Shown here in pieces: positions 16,004 to 24,471 of a stretch of DNA of 64,000 bases (the stretch's first letter is position 1; the number at the start of each line of letters is the position of its first letter). The notes below the pieces were generated by a model. The model saw nothing but the letters and a program-made list of their open reading frames with translations. It had not been told where the DNA came from and did not search any database. Source of the stretch: Rheinheimera pleomorphica (lineage in GTDB: Bacteria; Pseudomonadota; Gammaproteobacteria; Enterobacterales; Alteromonadaceae); NCBI RefSeq assembly GCF_011634895.1, contig NZ_SIRR01000025.1, forward strand, positions 186,001-250,000, written 5' to 3'. The position numbers and the translations under genes are program-made.

Positions 16004-17317
16004 TTAATGCACCAACGTCAGTTTATAGCCTGACGGTGCGGCATCATCCTGCTCGGCCAGCAGCATATAACGCTTGCCCGGCTCCAGTTGTTGCGTTGCG
16101 GTCTTATCCAGCAAGGTAGTACTGCCATTTTCTGCCACATGCACCAATGAAATGGCATAGTAGTCTTTTGGCAGGTTAATACTTTGCTGCTTTTTAAACG
16201 CCAGGTTTTTAACGCTATAGCGCGCATCAGCAATAGTTTCGTTATCACGCACAAAGTAGACATGCAACTTGTCAAAATCGCTGGCCAGGTTTGCCACTAT
16301 GACATCATGTGCCTGTAATTGCGGGGCGTTTGGCTCAGCAATACTTAACGCCTCAACCTGCTGCTGTGCATTGGCATACAGTAATACCGCCTTACTGTCA
16401 CCGGCCGCTATGCTGAGTAAAGCGCTGTTTAACAGCAGCTGCTCGGTATTGTCGCGCACCGACAAGCTGTAATCGCCTTTGCTAATATCAACATAACTGC
16501 TTAACTGCCCGGCATTCAGGCTGCTGACCGTCTGGTTGTCCAGCGCCACACTGACCGGCTGTGTCAGGCTGTTATACAAGCGGAACTGCGCGGGTGCATT
16601 GCTATGCTCATAACTGCTAACGGTTGAAGAGTTCAGTACCAGATCTAATGCCAGCTGGTTTGCCAGTGGGCCGTGTTTATCCCGTACTATCAGGACGTAA
16701 TGATTGGCATAAGCAAAATTAACACTGTTAGCGATAAATAACGGCGTTGTCTTGCCTGTCTCGGTCAGATACAGATTAAACTTACCAACTTCCCTGGCGT
16801 CAGTCAGCGAACTGACTTCGTGCAACGTTAGGCTATCCAACAGCTCGGCGTCGGCAAAACCTTTGTTCTCAGCGCTCAGATACACATCCACTGCACCCTG
16901 CGTAGCAGATAAATTCACTAAATGCAGCTTAAACTGCTTATCCAGGCCGTCATCATGCTTAAAGTTGAGTTTTATATGGTCAAACTGCTGTTCATGCTCA
17001 GTCAGCATAATTAACGTCTTCTGCCCTTCTGCCAATGGCATTTCTTCAGTTAACAGCGTTTGTGCGCTGGCCACATCGGTCAGTTCCAGGGTGTAACTGT
17101 CAGGCTTTAAACTTTGTAGTGCACTAACATCGCCGTACGCCGCGCTGCCAACGCTGGTATCACTGGCGGTTAATGCTGTATTGCCGCTATTGGCGGCACC
17201 GTTGTAAAACTGCAGATAAGTTTCTGCCTGAGTTTTGTCACTGCTACTGCCACCACAGCCAGCTAAGCCCAGCGCCGCAGCGCAGGCCAACAAGGCCATT
17301 GGATAAACTAATTTCAT
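16004..17317 (-). CDS. DUF4397-domain surface or periplasmic lipoprotein
   Basis: 437 residues starting MKLVYPMALLACAAALGLAGCGG, a clear lipobox (LAGC). Two or more repeated beta-sandwich units follow the DUF4397 pattern: an LQFYNGAANSG-type opening, and later FRLYNSLTQPVSVALDNQTV followed by SLNAGQLSSYVDISKGDYSL. Ig-like DUF4397 units are found in secreted or surface lipoproteins of unknown role. I begin at the ATG at 17317 because the longer in-frame start would put 26 non-signal residues before the lipoprotein signal. It is divergent from purC. Function is unknown. Confidence 0.8.
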   Translation of the reverse strand: MKLVYPMALLACAAALGLAGCGGSSSDKTQAETYLQFYNGAANSGNTALTASDTSVGSAAYGDVSALQSLKPDSYTLELTDVASAQTLLTEEMPLAEGQKTLIMLTEHEQQFDHIKLNFKHDDGLDKQFKLHLVNLSATQGAVDVYLSAENKGFADAELLDSLTLHEVSSLTDAREVGKFNLYLTETGKTTPLFIANSVNFAYANHYVLIVRDKHGPLANQLALDLVLNSSTVSSYEHSNAPAQFRLYNSLTQPVSVALDNQTVSSLNAGQLSSYVDISKGDYSLSVRDNTEQLLLNSALLSIAAGDSKAVLLYANAQQQVEALSIAEPNAPQLQAHDVIVANLASDFDKLHVYFVRDNETIADARYSVKNLAFKKQQSINLPKDYYAISLVHVAENGSTTLLDKTATQQLEPGKRYMLLAEQDDAAPSGYKLTLVH

Positions 17318-17558
17318 TTCACGTTTCCCAAAGATTATTAAACAGCAGCCCAGAGTAAGGGCTGGAAGCGGCGAAAAGCTATGGCAAATTACCATTACAA
17401 ACAGTTGGTTACGGTTAATTACAAAAGCTGCCGTTTTTATACAAAATTCGCATTGCGATCTGCAGAACGAACTGCAAACAACAGCGTAGACCGATTCAGT
17501 TACGCTGCAGATTCTGCTACACTCTGCGCGCCTTTTCTCAGCCTCAGAAGACGTGATG

Positions 17559-18665
17559 ATGACTCTTGCAACTCAGGTTCTGGCAGTAAATGACGATCTG
17601 CCTATTCGTACAGATTTACCGGTGCATTCCGGCAAAGTGCGCAGTGTGTACTGGCTAACCCGCGACGACAGTGCCAGGCTTATCCGGGAAAAAAACTACC
17701 CGGTCGCCGCCGATACCCCGTTGGCCATTATGGTAATAAGCGATCGCATTTCAGCCTTTGACTGCATTTGGCATGGCGAGAACGGCTTAAATGGCGTACC
17801 GGGCAAGGGTGCAGCGCTAAACGCGATATCTAACCACTGGTTTTCGCTGTTTAAACAACATGGGTTGGCAGACAGCCATATTCTGGATATTCCGCATCCA
17901 CTAGTGTGGATAGTACAAAAAGCCAAGCCGCTTAAAATTGAAGCCATAGCACGGCAATATATTACTGGCTCCATGTGGCGCGCTTACAGCAAGGGCGAGC
18001 GCGAATTTTGCGGCATAACCCTGCCTGAAGGCTTGCAGAAAGATCAGAAACTGCCAGAAATTCTGATTACGCCGTCTACCAAAGGCATTTTAACCGGCCT
18101 GGATGGCGTGCCCGAGGCCGACGATGTGAATATTTCCCGCGCTGATATCGAGCGCCATAGCGCCGCCTTTGGCTTTGAACAGCTGTCTGACATTGACCTG
18201 TACGAAAAACTGTTAAAACAGGGCTTTGGCGTAATAAGCGATGCTCTGGCCAAACTGGACCAGATGTTTGTTGATACCAAATTTGAGTTTGGCTATGTTA
18301 AAGATGCCGCAGGCAACAGCAAACTGATTTATATGGACGAAGTGGGCACACCCGACAGCTCACGTATTTGGGATGGCGCCAGTTGGCGCGAAGGCAACAT
18401 TGTCGAGCAGTCAAAAGAAGGTTTCAGGCAGTGGCTGCTGAATAACTTCCCCGAGCCGGATATTTTACTGAATAAAGACCGCATGCCAGAGCGTGCGGCG
18501 TTAGCGCGCGATAACGCCCTGCCAACGAACGTAATGATGGATATTTCACGCACATACTTGGGCATTGCCGAGAAAGTGATTAGCCGTAAAATCGAGCTGT
18601 CGGCTAACCCGAAAGCCGAGATTATTGACGTGCTGGATAAAGAGTACGGCTTAATTAACCACTAA
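17559..18665 (+). CDS. purC: Phosphoribosylaminoimidazole-succinocarboxamide synthase (SAICAR synthetase)
   Basis: 368 residues matching the long PurC form found in Shewanella relatives, against about 237 in Escherichia coli. Motifs include [12 protein letters not shown] (nucleotide-binding), [46 protein letters not shown] and [15 protein letters not shown]. The enzyme joins aspartate to CAIR using ATP, a step of purine synthesis. GTG-ATG-ATG are stacked at 17553-17561; the third is favoured because AGAAG lies 8 bases before it and the N-terminus then aligns with homologues. No convincing PurR box was seen upstream. A perfect terminator follows. Confidence 0.96.
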   Translation: MTLATQVLAVNDDLPIRTDLPVHSGKVRSVYWLTRDDSARLIREKNYPVAADTPLAIMVISDRISAFDCIWHGENGLNGVPGKGAALNAISNHWFSLFKQHGLADSHILDIPHPLVWIVQKAKPLKIEAIARQYITGSMWRAYSKGEREFCGITLPEGLQKDQKLPEILITPSTKGILTGLDGVPEADDVNISRADIERHSAAFGFEQLSDIDLYEKLLKQGFGVISDALAKLDQMFVDTKFEFGYVKDAAGNSKLIYMDEVGTPDSSRIWDGASWREGNIVEQSKEGFRQWLLNNFPEPDILLNKDRMPERAALARDNALPTNVMMDISRTYLGIAEKVISRKIELSANPKAEIIDVLDKEYGLINH

Positions 18666-18680
18666 GCACTCAACACTCAA

Positions 18681-18707
18681 CAAAGCCCGCATCGCGGGCT
18701 TTGTTTT
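18681..18707 (+). terminator. Rho-independent terminator after purC
   Basis: A 10-bp perfect stem (CAAAGCCCGC, 18681-18690, with GCGGGCTTTG, 18694-18703), a 3-base loop and a T-run at 18704-18707. It lies 16 bases after the purC stop and before the convergent acetyltransferase gene. Confidence 0.9.
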
Positions 18708-18712
18708 ACTTG

Positions 18713-19126
18713 TCACAACGTTTTGGTCATAAAGTATTTCGCCCCGCCGGCAAACGGATAATCCTGCTGCACCCACTGTACCTGATAGCCATGATGCTGA
18801 TAGAAAGGTTTGGCCTGAAACTCCAGCGTATCCAGCACCACATACCGGCAACCACGCGCTGTGGCGATGGCTTCAGCCTCAAGCAACATAGCGCTGCCTA
18901 AACCCTTACCGCGCTCTTTGTCGTCCAGCCAGAACGACTCTAAGTAAAACCAGTTACCAAAAGTGCGCCCGGCCAGCATGGCAATCACCTCGCCACCAGC
19001 ATTTAAGCGCTTTAACCCCAACGCCTGGCGCTTACTGGCGTCCCAGTGTTTAGCATTAAACTCGGCGATTTTCTGTTTTGCCAGCTCAGCAAATTCCGGG
19101 CTGTTATCTTCAATAGAGTCAACCAT
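18713..19126 (-). CDS. GNAT-family N-acetyltransferase
   Basis: 137 residues with the GNAT core. The beta4-loop-helix acetyl-CoA motif reads FWLDDKERGKGLGSAMLLEAE near residues 80-100 (R/Q-x-x-G-x-G/A pattern), and the family's late YVVLDTLEFQAKPFYQHHGY follows. It is a cytoplasmic acetyltransferase of unknown substrate. The start has a purine-rich ribosome site (AAGAGAG). It is convergent with purC and upstream of nothing obviously related. Confidence 0.88.
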   Translation of the reverse strand: MVDSIEDNSPEFAELAKQKIAEFNAKHWDASKRQALGLKRLNAGGEVIAMLAGRTFGNWFYLESFWLDDKERGKGLGSAMLLEAEAIATARGCRYVVLDTLEFQAKPFYQHHGYQVQWVQQDYPFAGGAKYFMTKTL

Positions 19127-19191
19127 ATTACTCTCTTAACGCTCGCTTGCAGTTATATACGCCATGACGCTGGCACATTCAGCCAAAGCGT

Positions 19192-19944
19192 TTATTCTGC
19201 ACTGGCTGCATTACTTAAGCACTCCCCTGCCACAAAGGCATGGATACTATTGGCTAAGGCATTTTTCAGCCAGTCAGGACCAAAATCTGTCATGTCGTTA
19301 TGTTTGGCGTCGGCAAGCTGAATAATACAGCCATTCAGCTGCGTTAACTCCTCTGCCGTATATAAAACACCCTCATCAGCGGAAAAATCGCTGCCACGAA
19401 TTGATAATACCGACACTGTTTTAAGCCGCGGTAAGGGCACACGGCGATGATCCAGCGTGATCAACTGCTGCGCCGGCGCCTGAGCATGGTTAATGTACCA
19501 GGCCGAAATATCACCACCGTTTGAATGCCCGACTAAAGTGATAGCGGTAAACTTGTAATTTGGCATCTGCTGCTGCAGTTCACCGCGCACAAGCTCAAGG
19601 CTGCTCGCGCCACGCTGCCAGTTTTCACTGCGCGCCTGGTACAAGTCGCCACGCACTGCCAGCGGCGGATCGCCAGGTAACTCGTGCTGCACCGCCACCA
19701 CCAGATAACCGGCTGCGGTTAAGGTGTCGCTGATAAAGCTGTAGTTATCATACGCCACGCCGTAGCCAGAGCTTAATAGCGCCACCGGACAAGGGCTTTG
19801 GTTAGTGCAAAGCGATGCATGCTGCGGGTAACTGATGTGAACAGGAATATCGCGCTGCGTGTGTGTATCGCGAAGCACAAGGTACTCTGCCGCTGTTGCA
19901 GCCTGGCCGAACAACACAAGTAACAATGGAGTTATATACTTCAA
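19192..19944 (-). CDS. Secreted alpha/beta hydrolase (PET hydrolase/dienelactone-type fold)
   Basis: 250 residues from a TTG start at 19944. The signal peptide is LKYITPLLLVLFGQAATAA. Mature motifs are VALLSSGYGVAYDNYSFI (oxyanion region), TLVGHSNGGDISAWYI (nucleophile Ser in G-H-S-N-G) and a C-terminal ADAKHNDMTDFG carrying a likely catalytic His. A longer frame starting at 20031 would translate through the rho-independent terminator of the upstream DUF4097 operon, so it is not credible. GGA lies a few bases before the TTG. It is probably a periplasmic esterase or lipase; the substrate is unknown. Confidence 0.8.
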   Translation of the reverse strand: MKYITPLLLVLFGQAATAAEYLVLRDTHTQRDIPVHISYPQHASLCTNQSPCPVALLSSGYGVAYDNYSFISDTLTAAGYLVVAVQHELPGDPPLAVRGDLYQARSENWQRGASSLELVRGELQQQMPNYKFTAITLVGHSNGGDISAWYINHAQAPAQQLITLDHRRVPLPRLKTVSVLSIRGSDFSADEGVLYTAEELTQLNGCIIQLADAKHNDMTDFGPDWLKNALANSIHAFVAGECLSNAASAE

Positions 19945-19981
19945 GTAAAGATTCCGAAATATTGTATAGATTTCTTTGCCA

Positions 19982-20012
19982 TAAAAATTTAAGGCCGCAA
20001 ATGCGGCCTTAA
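19982..20012 (-). terminator. Terminator of the ECF sigma/DUF4097 operon
   Basis: On the minus strand a 10-bp perfect stem, TTAAGGCCGC with GCGGCCTTAA (19989-20012), is followed by an A/T-rich tract with five T residues. It lies 33 bases after the DUF4097 stop codon. Confidence 0.85.
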
Positions 20013-20044
20013 TTCGGCGAAATAATGTCACGGATTAGGGCTGC

Positions 20045-21034
20045 TTACAACTTATCCAGCTCGACATCACCACTTACTGTACTTAGCTCGACACTGCCAT
20101 CACCGCTTCCTAAGGTAAATTGCAGGCTGCGCGCCGGGCCGTATTTGGCTTTACTGGCCTTATCACTGCTAAGCTTATTGCTGATACTGCCACCGGCTGA
20201 GGCTTTAATATCAAAGCGGGCGCTGATGTTAGTGTCGAGCTTTAACTCAATATCGCCGCTAACGCTGCTGCCGCTAATACGCGGCGCTGTGCTGTTACGC
20301 AGTGTCGCTTCCACTTCACCATTTACTGTGCTTAATTTCAGCTGTTTGGTGCCAGTAAGCTCCAGCTTGGCATCGCCATTGACAGTACTGACATTTACTT
20401 CATCGGCACTGCTTTTGGCTTTAATATCACCGTTGACGACCTCGTAGCTTAGGCGACCACTGGAGCCCTCGTCGTCTATTTTGCCGTTAACGGAGTTCAG
20501 CTCTACTGTGCCACTGCCACCTTTTAGCTTAATTTCACCATTTACCGTGCTCAGTTTTACGCTGTTGCGTAAGTCATTGGCGGTAATTTCACCGTTTACG
20601 GTGCCAATCTGGCTGCTACCGTGTATACCACTGACATTGACATTACCATTAACGCCTTTAAATTCAACACTGGCTCCCACTGGTACTTCAAAGCTAAGTT
20701 CAGCCGCATGGGTTTTGTCGTTCCAGTTGTAATTCACCTGGCGCGGCATGGTCATTTCAAAACGGGTAAAACCGTCTTTGCTGTCAAATTCATAACCCGT
20801 GGCTTTTTCGTCCAGCTTGCCCTTTACACTGAAGGTGTTGCCGGCTATCGCCTTAATGGTTATTTCACCACTCATTACTTCAATATAAATTTTTTCATTG
20901 CCCGATACGCTAACGCTCTCGTCCACTGCCTGACGCGGATCGGCAAGCGCCAGCTGGCTTACGCCAAGCAGCATGATACTAAACAGGCCACTGGCCCAGG
21001 CTTTGTTTACTGATAATTTGCTTGCAGGTTGCAT
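20045..21034 (-). CDS. DUF4097 putative adhesin-like beta-helix protein
   Basis: 329 residues with an N-terminal signal (SIMLLGVSQLALADP). Residues about 120-320 repeat a short unit of the form STVNGEIKL or SSVSGDIEL roughly every 20 residues, at least eight times. This is the DUF4097 pattern, thought to build a right-handed beta-helix in an exported protein. It is the last gene of an operon with an ECF sigma factor and an anti-sigma-like protein, 9 bp after the latter. It is therefore probably part of an envelope-signal response. The molecular role is unknown. Confidence 0.85.
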   Translation of the reverse strand: MQPASKLSVNKAWASGLFSIMLLGVSQLALADPRQAVDESVSVSGNEKIYIEVMSGEITIKAIAGNTFSVKGKLDEKATGYEFDSKDGFTRFEMTMPRQVNYNWNDKTHAAELSFEVPVGASVEFKGVNGNVNVSGIHGSSQIGTVNGEITANDLRNSVKLSTVNGEIKLKGGSGTVELNSVNGKIDDEGSSGRLSYEVVNGDIKAKSSADEVNVSTVNGDAKLELTGTKQLKLSTVNGEVEATLRNSTAPRISGSSVSGDIELKLDTNISARFDIKASAGGSISNKLSSDKASKAKYGPARSLQFTLGSGDGSVELSTVSGDVELDKL

Positions 21035-21043
21035 AGCAGTCTC

Positions 21044-21523
21044 CTAACTAAGAGTTAAAGGTTGTTGCAGCGTGGCTTGTTGAATATAGCTAAGCTGCTG
21101 TTGATATAAGTTTTGCAACTGCGCTAACAGCTGCGGTTCATCCGGATAAAATTGCAGGGCCAGGCGCACCTGAGCAATGGCCTGATCCCAAATCTGTAAT
21201 TGCTGTTGCCAGTTATCAAAGCCCTCGGCGATGGCACTTACCTGGCCCAGTTGTTGTGCTTTTTGCTGCTCATACACCTGCAACAGCATCAACTCGGCGC
21301 TGGGCATAGCGGCTGTACTTTGGTTTGGCGGCGGTAAAATAGCCAGCTGCCAACCGATCAAACCAACCAGCAGCAGCGCCGCAGCGCTGGCCCAATAGCC
21401 TAGCGGCGGCTTAACTGTCTGCCGCTCTGGCAGACGGCTGGCAATATCAGGCCATAAATCGCGCTCTGGCATCTGCTCAACCTTTAACTGTGCAATTGCC
21501 TGATCTAATTGCTGTTCATTCAT
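21044..21523 (-). CDS. Probable anti-sigma factor (single-pass membrane protein)
   Basis: 159 residues with a cytoplasmic N-terminal segment of about 43 residues (MNEQQLDQAIAQLKVEQMPE then RDLWPDIASRLPE). One membrane helix (YWASAAALLLVGLIGWQLAI) and a glutamine-rich, probably helical periplasmic part follow. This topology and the 8-base overlap with the ECF sigma gene fit a membrane anti-sigma factor that holds the sigma until a periplasmic signal arrives. It lacks a recognisable zinc-binding anti-sigma motif (HxxxCxxC), so the call depends on context. Confidence 0.7.
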   Translation of the reverse strand: MNEQQLDQAIAQLKVEQMPERDLWPDIASRLPERQTVKPPLGYWASAAALLLVGLIGWQLAILPPPNQSTAAMPSAELMLLQVYEQQKAQQLGQVSAIAEGFDNWQQQLQIWDQAIAQVRLALQFYPDEPQLLAQLQNLYQQQLSYIQQATLQQPLTLS

Positions 21524-22040
21524 CGGCTAACCACTCCTGTAACAGTTGTCTGGCCCTAAAGTACTGCGCTTTTGAGGTGCCTTCAGCAATGCCAAGTAAC
21601 GCCGCTATTTCCTGATGCTGATAACCTTCCAGCGCAAACAACACAAATACCGCTCTGGCCTGTGCCGGTAGACGCTGTATCGCCTGTTCCAGCGCTGCCG
21701 AGTTACCACTGCATTCCATCCAGGGTTCGCTCAGGCTATCGTTGTCGTCAGTACTGTCTGTCAGGCGCAAATATTTTTCCTGACGCCAGATATCGATGGC
21801 GGTACGGGTCGCAATACTGTGCAACCAGGTCGCAAAGCTGCTGTCACCACGAAACTGTGGCAATTGCTGCCATACTTTGATGAACACTTCCTGGCTGGCA
21901 TCTTCGGCTTTTTGTTTATTCGCCAGCAGCCGCCAGCAAATGGCATACACCCGGCCAATAAACTGCTGATACAAGCTATAAAATGCCTGCTTATCACCCT
22001 GTTTGGCGGCTGCGACTGCCTGCGCCAGCTCCGTTGCCAT
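21516..22040 (-). CDS. ECF-type RNA polymerase sigma factor
   Basis: 174 residues with region 2 (FYSLYQQFIGRVYAICWRLL, then DASQEVFIKVWQQLPQFRGD and FATWLHSIATRTAIDIWRQ) and region 4 (ALEQAIQRLPAQARAVFVLF, then GYQHQEIAALLGIAEGTSKA). This is an ordinary sigma-70 family group IV factor. It heads an operon with the anti-sigma-like and DUF4097 genes and probably drives its own transcription from the promoter at 22081-22108. Confidence 0.94.
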   Translation of the reverse strand: MATELAQAVAAAKQGDKQAFYSLYQQFIGRVYAICWRLLANKQKAEDASQEVFIKVWQQLPQFRGDSSFATWLHSIATRTAIDIWRQEKYLRLTDSTDDNDSLSEPWMECSGNSAALEQAIQRLPAQARAVFVLFALEGYQHQEIAALLGIAEGTSKAQYFRARQLLQEWLADE

Positions 22041-22080
22041 AAACGCCCTTTTTTGGCCAATATCATGTTGTAATGTCAGG

Positions 22081-22108
22081 TTAGTCGACAGCGTAAAACG
22101 AAAGGTTT
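22081..22108 (-). promoter_or_regulatory. Candidate ECF-type autoregulatory promoter
   Basis: On the minus strand, AAACCTTT (22101-22108) and CGACTAA (22081-22087) give the AAC-N17-CGA arrangement typical of ECF sigma promoters. They lie about 40-70 bases upstream of the sigma factor ATG at 22040. This is a motif-based inference. Confidence 0.5.
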
Positions 22109-22478
22109 AAACCGCACAAAACTTTTTATTGCCGAAAAACCATTTATCGGCGCAAAACAGAAATCCGGGAGCCAGGCTCCCGTCACTAAATAGTGTGAAA
22201 TAATCCAGGAAGGAAGGTGTAACGCGCTGCAGTATGCCGCGACTTCGTTTCAGTTTTGTTACCTGACCAAGATGTTTTTGTGAAAGGCTACAAATACCGC
22301 AGACAGAAAAAAGCCGGACAAGGTCCGGCGAAACGTAATGCCAAGTTAAGCACTAGGAGGAACAGATCTGCGCTAACAGACCAGACTAAGATTGCCGTAA
22401 CTATGTGACAAAATGATGATTTCTCTGCGTCAAATCGGTTACCATTACCCTTTGCTACTGCGGCGTAAAAATATCAAT
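22109..22478. other. Long intergenic region with hairpins
   Basis: No convincing protein gene lies here. It contains a CGGGAG-CCAGG-CTCCCG hairpin (22166-22182), a CACTA/TAGTG hairpin (about 22184-22195), a purine-rich AGGAAGGAAGG stretch near 22209, a strong minus-strand terminator at 22307-22329 and an AGGAGG at about 22355 with no start codon at the right distance. Much of it may be a small RNA gene on the minus strand. Confidence 0.5.
22307..22329 (-). terminator. Orphan minus-strand rho-independent terminator
   Basis: A 7-bp GC-rich stem (GCCGGAC with GTCCGGC, 22313-22329) with a 3-base loop is followed on the minus strand by six T residues (22307-22312). No minus-strand protein gene lies upstream, because rluF runs the other way. 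The transcript it ends is probably a small RNA starting near 22400-22440. Confidence 0.7.
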
Positions 22479-23222
22479 ATGTCCTGTCAGCCTGTACATC
22501 GCCTGGCGAAATATATCGCCCGTTGCGGCCATTGCTCGCGCCGTGCCGCTGAGCGCTTAATTAGCCAGGGCCGGGTTACACTTAATGGCGAAGCCGCTAA
22601 ACATACCGATAGCGTTGGCGACGACGATCTTATTAGCATTGACCAGCAACCGCTCGCCCGGGCGCCTGCGCTATGTTACCTGGCCTACCATAAACCGGTA
22701 GGGATAGATTGCAACAACCGGCCAGATGACAGTGCCAGCTTATATCAGCTGCTTAAACAGCTACCACAGCGCGTATTTGCGGTTGGCCGGCTGGACAAAG
22801 ATTCCAGCGGCTTGTTGCTGCTCACTAATGACGGCTCTTTGTGCCAACGCTTGTTGCACCCGTCGTATCAACACAGCAAAACCTATATCGTCGACACAGA
22901 TAAGCCAATAACAACCGCTTTTTTGCAACAGATGGCCAGTGGGGTTAGCTGGCAGCTGGGGGAAAACCGCTATCAATCATTGCCGTGTCAGCTATGGCAA
23001 ACTGACCGACAACAATTTCGTATCGTATTAACCCAGGGGTTACACCGGCAAATACGTTATATGTGTAAAGCCCTGGGATATAACGTCGTAAGCTTAAAAC
23101 GCATAGCAATAGGCGCCTTTGAACTGGGCACCCTGCAGAGCGGCCTGTACCGGCCGGTTACTGCGGTAGAGCTAGAGACCTTGTTGCAACCGGCTACGTT
23201 GCCACAGCCACAAGCAAAGTAA
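22479..23222 (+). CDS. rluF: 23S rRNA pseudouridine synthase, RluF-like
   Basis: 247 residues. The N-terminal S4 RNA-binding domain reads HRLAKYIARCGHCSRRAAER then LISQGRVTLNG. The catalytic segment FAVGRLDKDSSGLLLLTNDG holds the essential Asp. TDKPITTAFLQQMASGV and FRIVLTQGLHRQIRYMCKAL match RluF more closely than RsuA or RluB/E. RluF converts U2604 of 23S rRNA, and sometimes a tRNA site. I use the ATG at 22479 because 22 residues from the earlier start do not resemble the family. Its last 51 bases overlap the end of the convergent MFS gene. Confidence 0.88.
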   Translation: MSCQPVHRLAKYIARCGHCSRRAAERLISQGRVTLNGEAAKHTDSVGDDDLISIDQQPLARAPALCYLAYHKPVGIDCNNRPDDSASLYQLLKQLPQRVFAVGRLDKDSSGLLLLTNDGSLCQRLLHPSYQHSKTYIVDTDKPITTAFLQQMASGVSWQLGENRYQSLPCQLWQTDRQQFRIVLTQGLHRQIRYMCKALGYNVVSLKRIAIGAFELGTLQSGLYRPVTAVELETLLQPATLPQPQAK

Positions 23223-24362
23223 TAGTGTAGCAGCGTACATCAGCACTGCCCCCCAAACGACACCGCTCCAGGCGTGCCATTGCCAGAATGGCTGCAAGTA
23301 CACACCGCCAGTGCTGGCACCCACATAGTAAAACACCAGATACAGCGCACTGGCGCTGGCTTTAGCCCGGCTGGCATGTTGATTCACCCAGCTACTGGCC
23401 AGCGAATGGGTTAAAAAGAAGCCAAAAGCATTAATAAAAAAGCCCAAAACAATCAGCCACAAACTACTGCTTAAGGTTATAACAGTACCCAGTATCAGGA
23501 TCAGTACGCCAAGCGCCATGCCCAAGAGCACCGGCAGCTTAAGCGCTACTTTACCCGAGATAGCAGAGCCCACCGTGCCAGTAAAATAGGTAACAAACAG
23601 TAAGCCAATCCAAAAACTGGATAAATAATAAGGTGCCCCGGACAGCACAAAGGCGATATAAGTATACTGATTTAAAAAAATAAAAAAGTTAAGCCCACCA
23701 ATCAGATAGCTTAACAGCAATAACGGCTGGCGCAGGTGAAACAGGTTATCAGCCAGGGCCTGACGCAAACGAAATGGCGTAACGCTAAAGCCCTTACTCC
23801 GTGGCAAAAAGCGCCAGATCAGATAGCAACTTACCGCGCCCAACAGCGTTACCGGCCAAAACACCCATTGCCAGTGGCCTATATCTGCCAGCGCGCCAGC
23901 CATTAAGCGGCCACTAATGCCGCCGAGCGAATTAGCGCTGATATAAAAGCCCACCGCCGTTACTAAGGCTGGTTTGCTGTATTCCTCCCCCATATAAGCA
24001 ATGGCTACCGCGGGTAGCCCGCCCAAAAACAGCCCTTGCAACGCCCGCCAGAACACCAGTGCAGCAAAGCTTTCTACCTGCGTCAGTGCCAGAGTGCACA
24101 GCGTCATGCCAACTAAGGTTAACAACAGCAGTTTTCTGCGGCCCCAGGCATCTGATAACGCCGCATACACCAGTAACGACAGCCCCAATGCTAACGTACC
24201 CGCGCCATAGGCCCAGCTGGTTTGCAACGGCGTTAGCGCAAACTCCCGGCTAAGCACCGGCAATAGGGGTTGCAGCAGGTGTAAATTAGCAAACACCACC
24301 ACGGCAGCAAAACACAGCGCAAAGGTGCTACGGTAAAATGCAGGGCTTTTATACTCGATCAC
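23172..24362 (-). CDS. MFS transporter (YnfM-like, drug/sugar efflux type)
   Basis: About 396 residues with twelve predicted helices. The first is FALCFAAVVVFANLHLLQPL, followed by the loop 2-3 signature LSDAWGRRKLLL and the matching ISGRLMAGALADIGHWQW. This is the DHA1/YnfM-like group of proton antiporters; the exported substrate is unknown. A TATAAT-like -10 (about 24379-24384) falls inside the longest reading frame, which would begin with TTG at 24416, so I place the start at the GTG at 24362. That choice is uncertain and has no clear ribosome site. Confidence 0.8.
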   Translation of the reverse strand: MIEYKSPAFYRSTFALCFAAVVVFANLHLLQPLLPVLSREFALTPLQTSWAYGAGTLALGLSLLVYAALSDAWGRRKLLLLTLVGMTLCTLALTQVESFAALVFWRALQGLFLGGLPAVAIAYMGEEYSKPALVTAVGFYISANSLGGISGRLMAGALADIGHWQWVFWPVTLLGAVSCYLIWRFLPRSKGFSVTPFRLRQALADNLFHLRQPLLLLSYLIGGLNFFIFLNQYTYIAFVLSGAPYYLSSFWIGLLFVTYFTGTVGSAISGKVALKLPVLLGMALGVLILILGTVITLSSSLWLIVLGFFINAFGFFLTHSLASSWVNQHASRAKASASALYLVFYYVGASTGGVYLQPFWQWHAWSGVVWGAVLMYAATLLLCLWLWQRSRLQQGL

Positions 24363-24436
24363 TAGGTGACAACCGTAAACAACAGTGGCCGCATTATAAA
24401 ACGAATGCTCAACCAAAACGACTGCATCAATGCCCT

Positions 24437-24460
24437 AAAAAAGCGGCCAGACGGCCGCTT
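24437..24460 (-). terminator. Terminator after the TonB-dependent receptor
   Basis: On the minus strand, AAGCGGCC pairs with GGCCGCTT (24441-24460) and is followed by a T-run (24437-24442). It lies 12 bases beyond the receptor stop. Confidence 0.85.
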
Positions 24461-24471
24461 GCTGGTTGCGA

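Noticed and set aside
17396..17558. PurR box upstream of purC
   Set aside because: GCATTGCGATCTGC and AACTGCAAACAAC only loosely resemble the 16-bp consensus and lack the central CG palindrome at the right spacing.
22350..22380. Small ORF after the AGGAGG at about 22355
   Set aside because: No ATG, GTG or TTG lies 5-12 bases downstream, and the next in-frame stop follows quickly.
24379..24384. TATAAT as a promoter for rluF or a + strand gene
   Set aside because: It is oriented for the MFS gene on the minus strand; no matching -35 or gene exists on the other strand.
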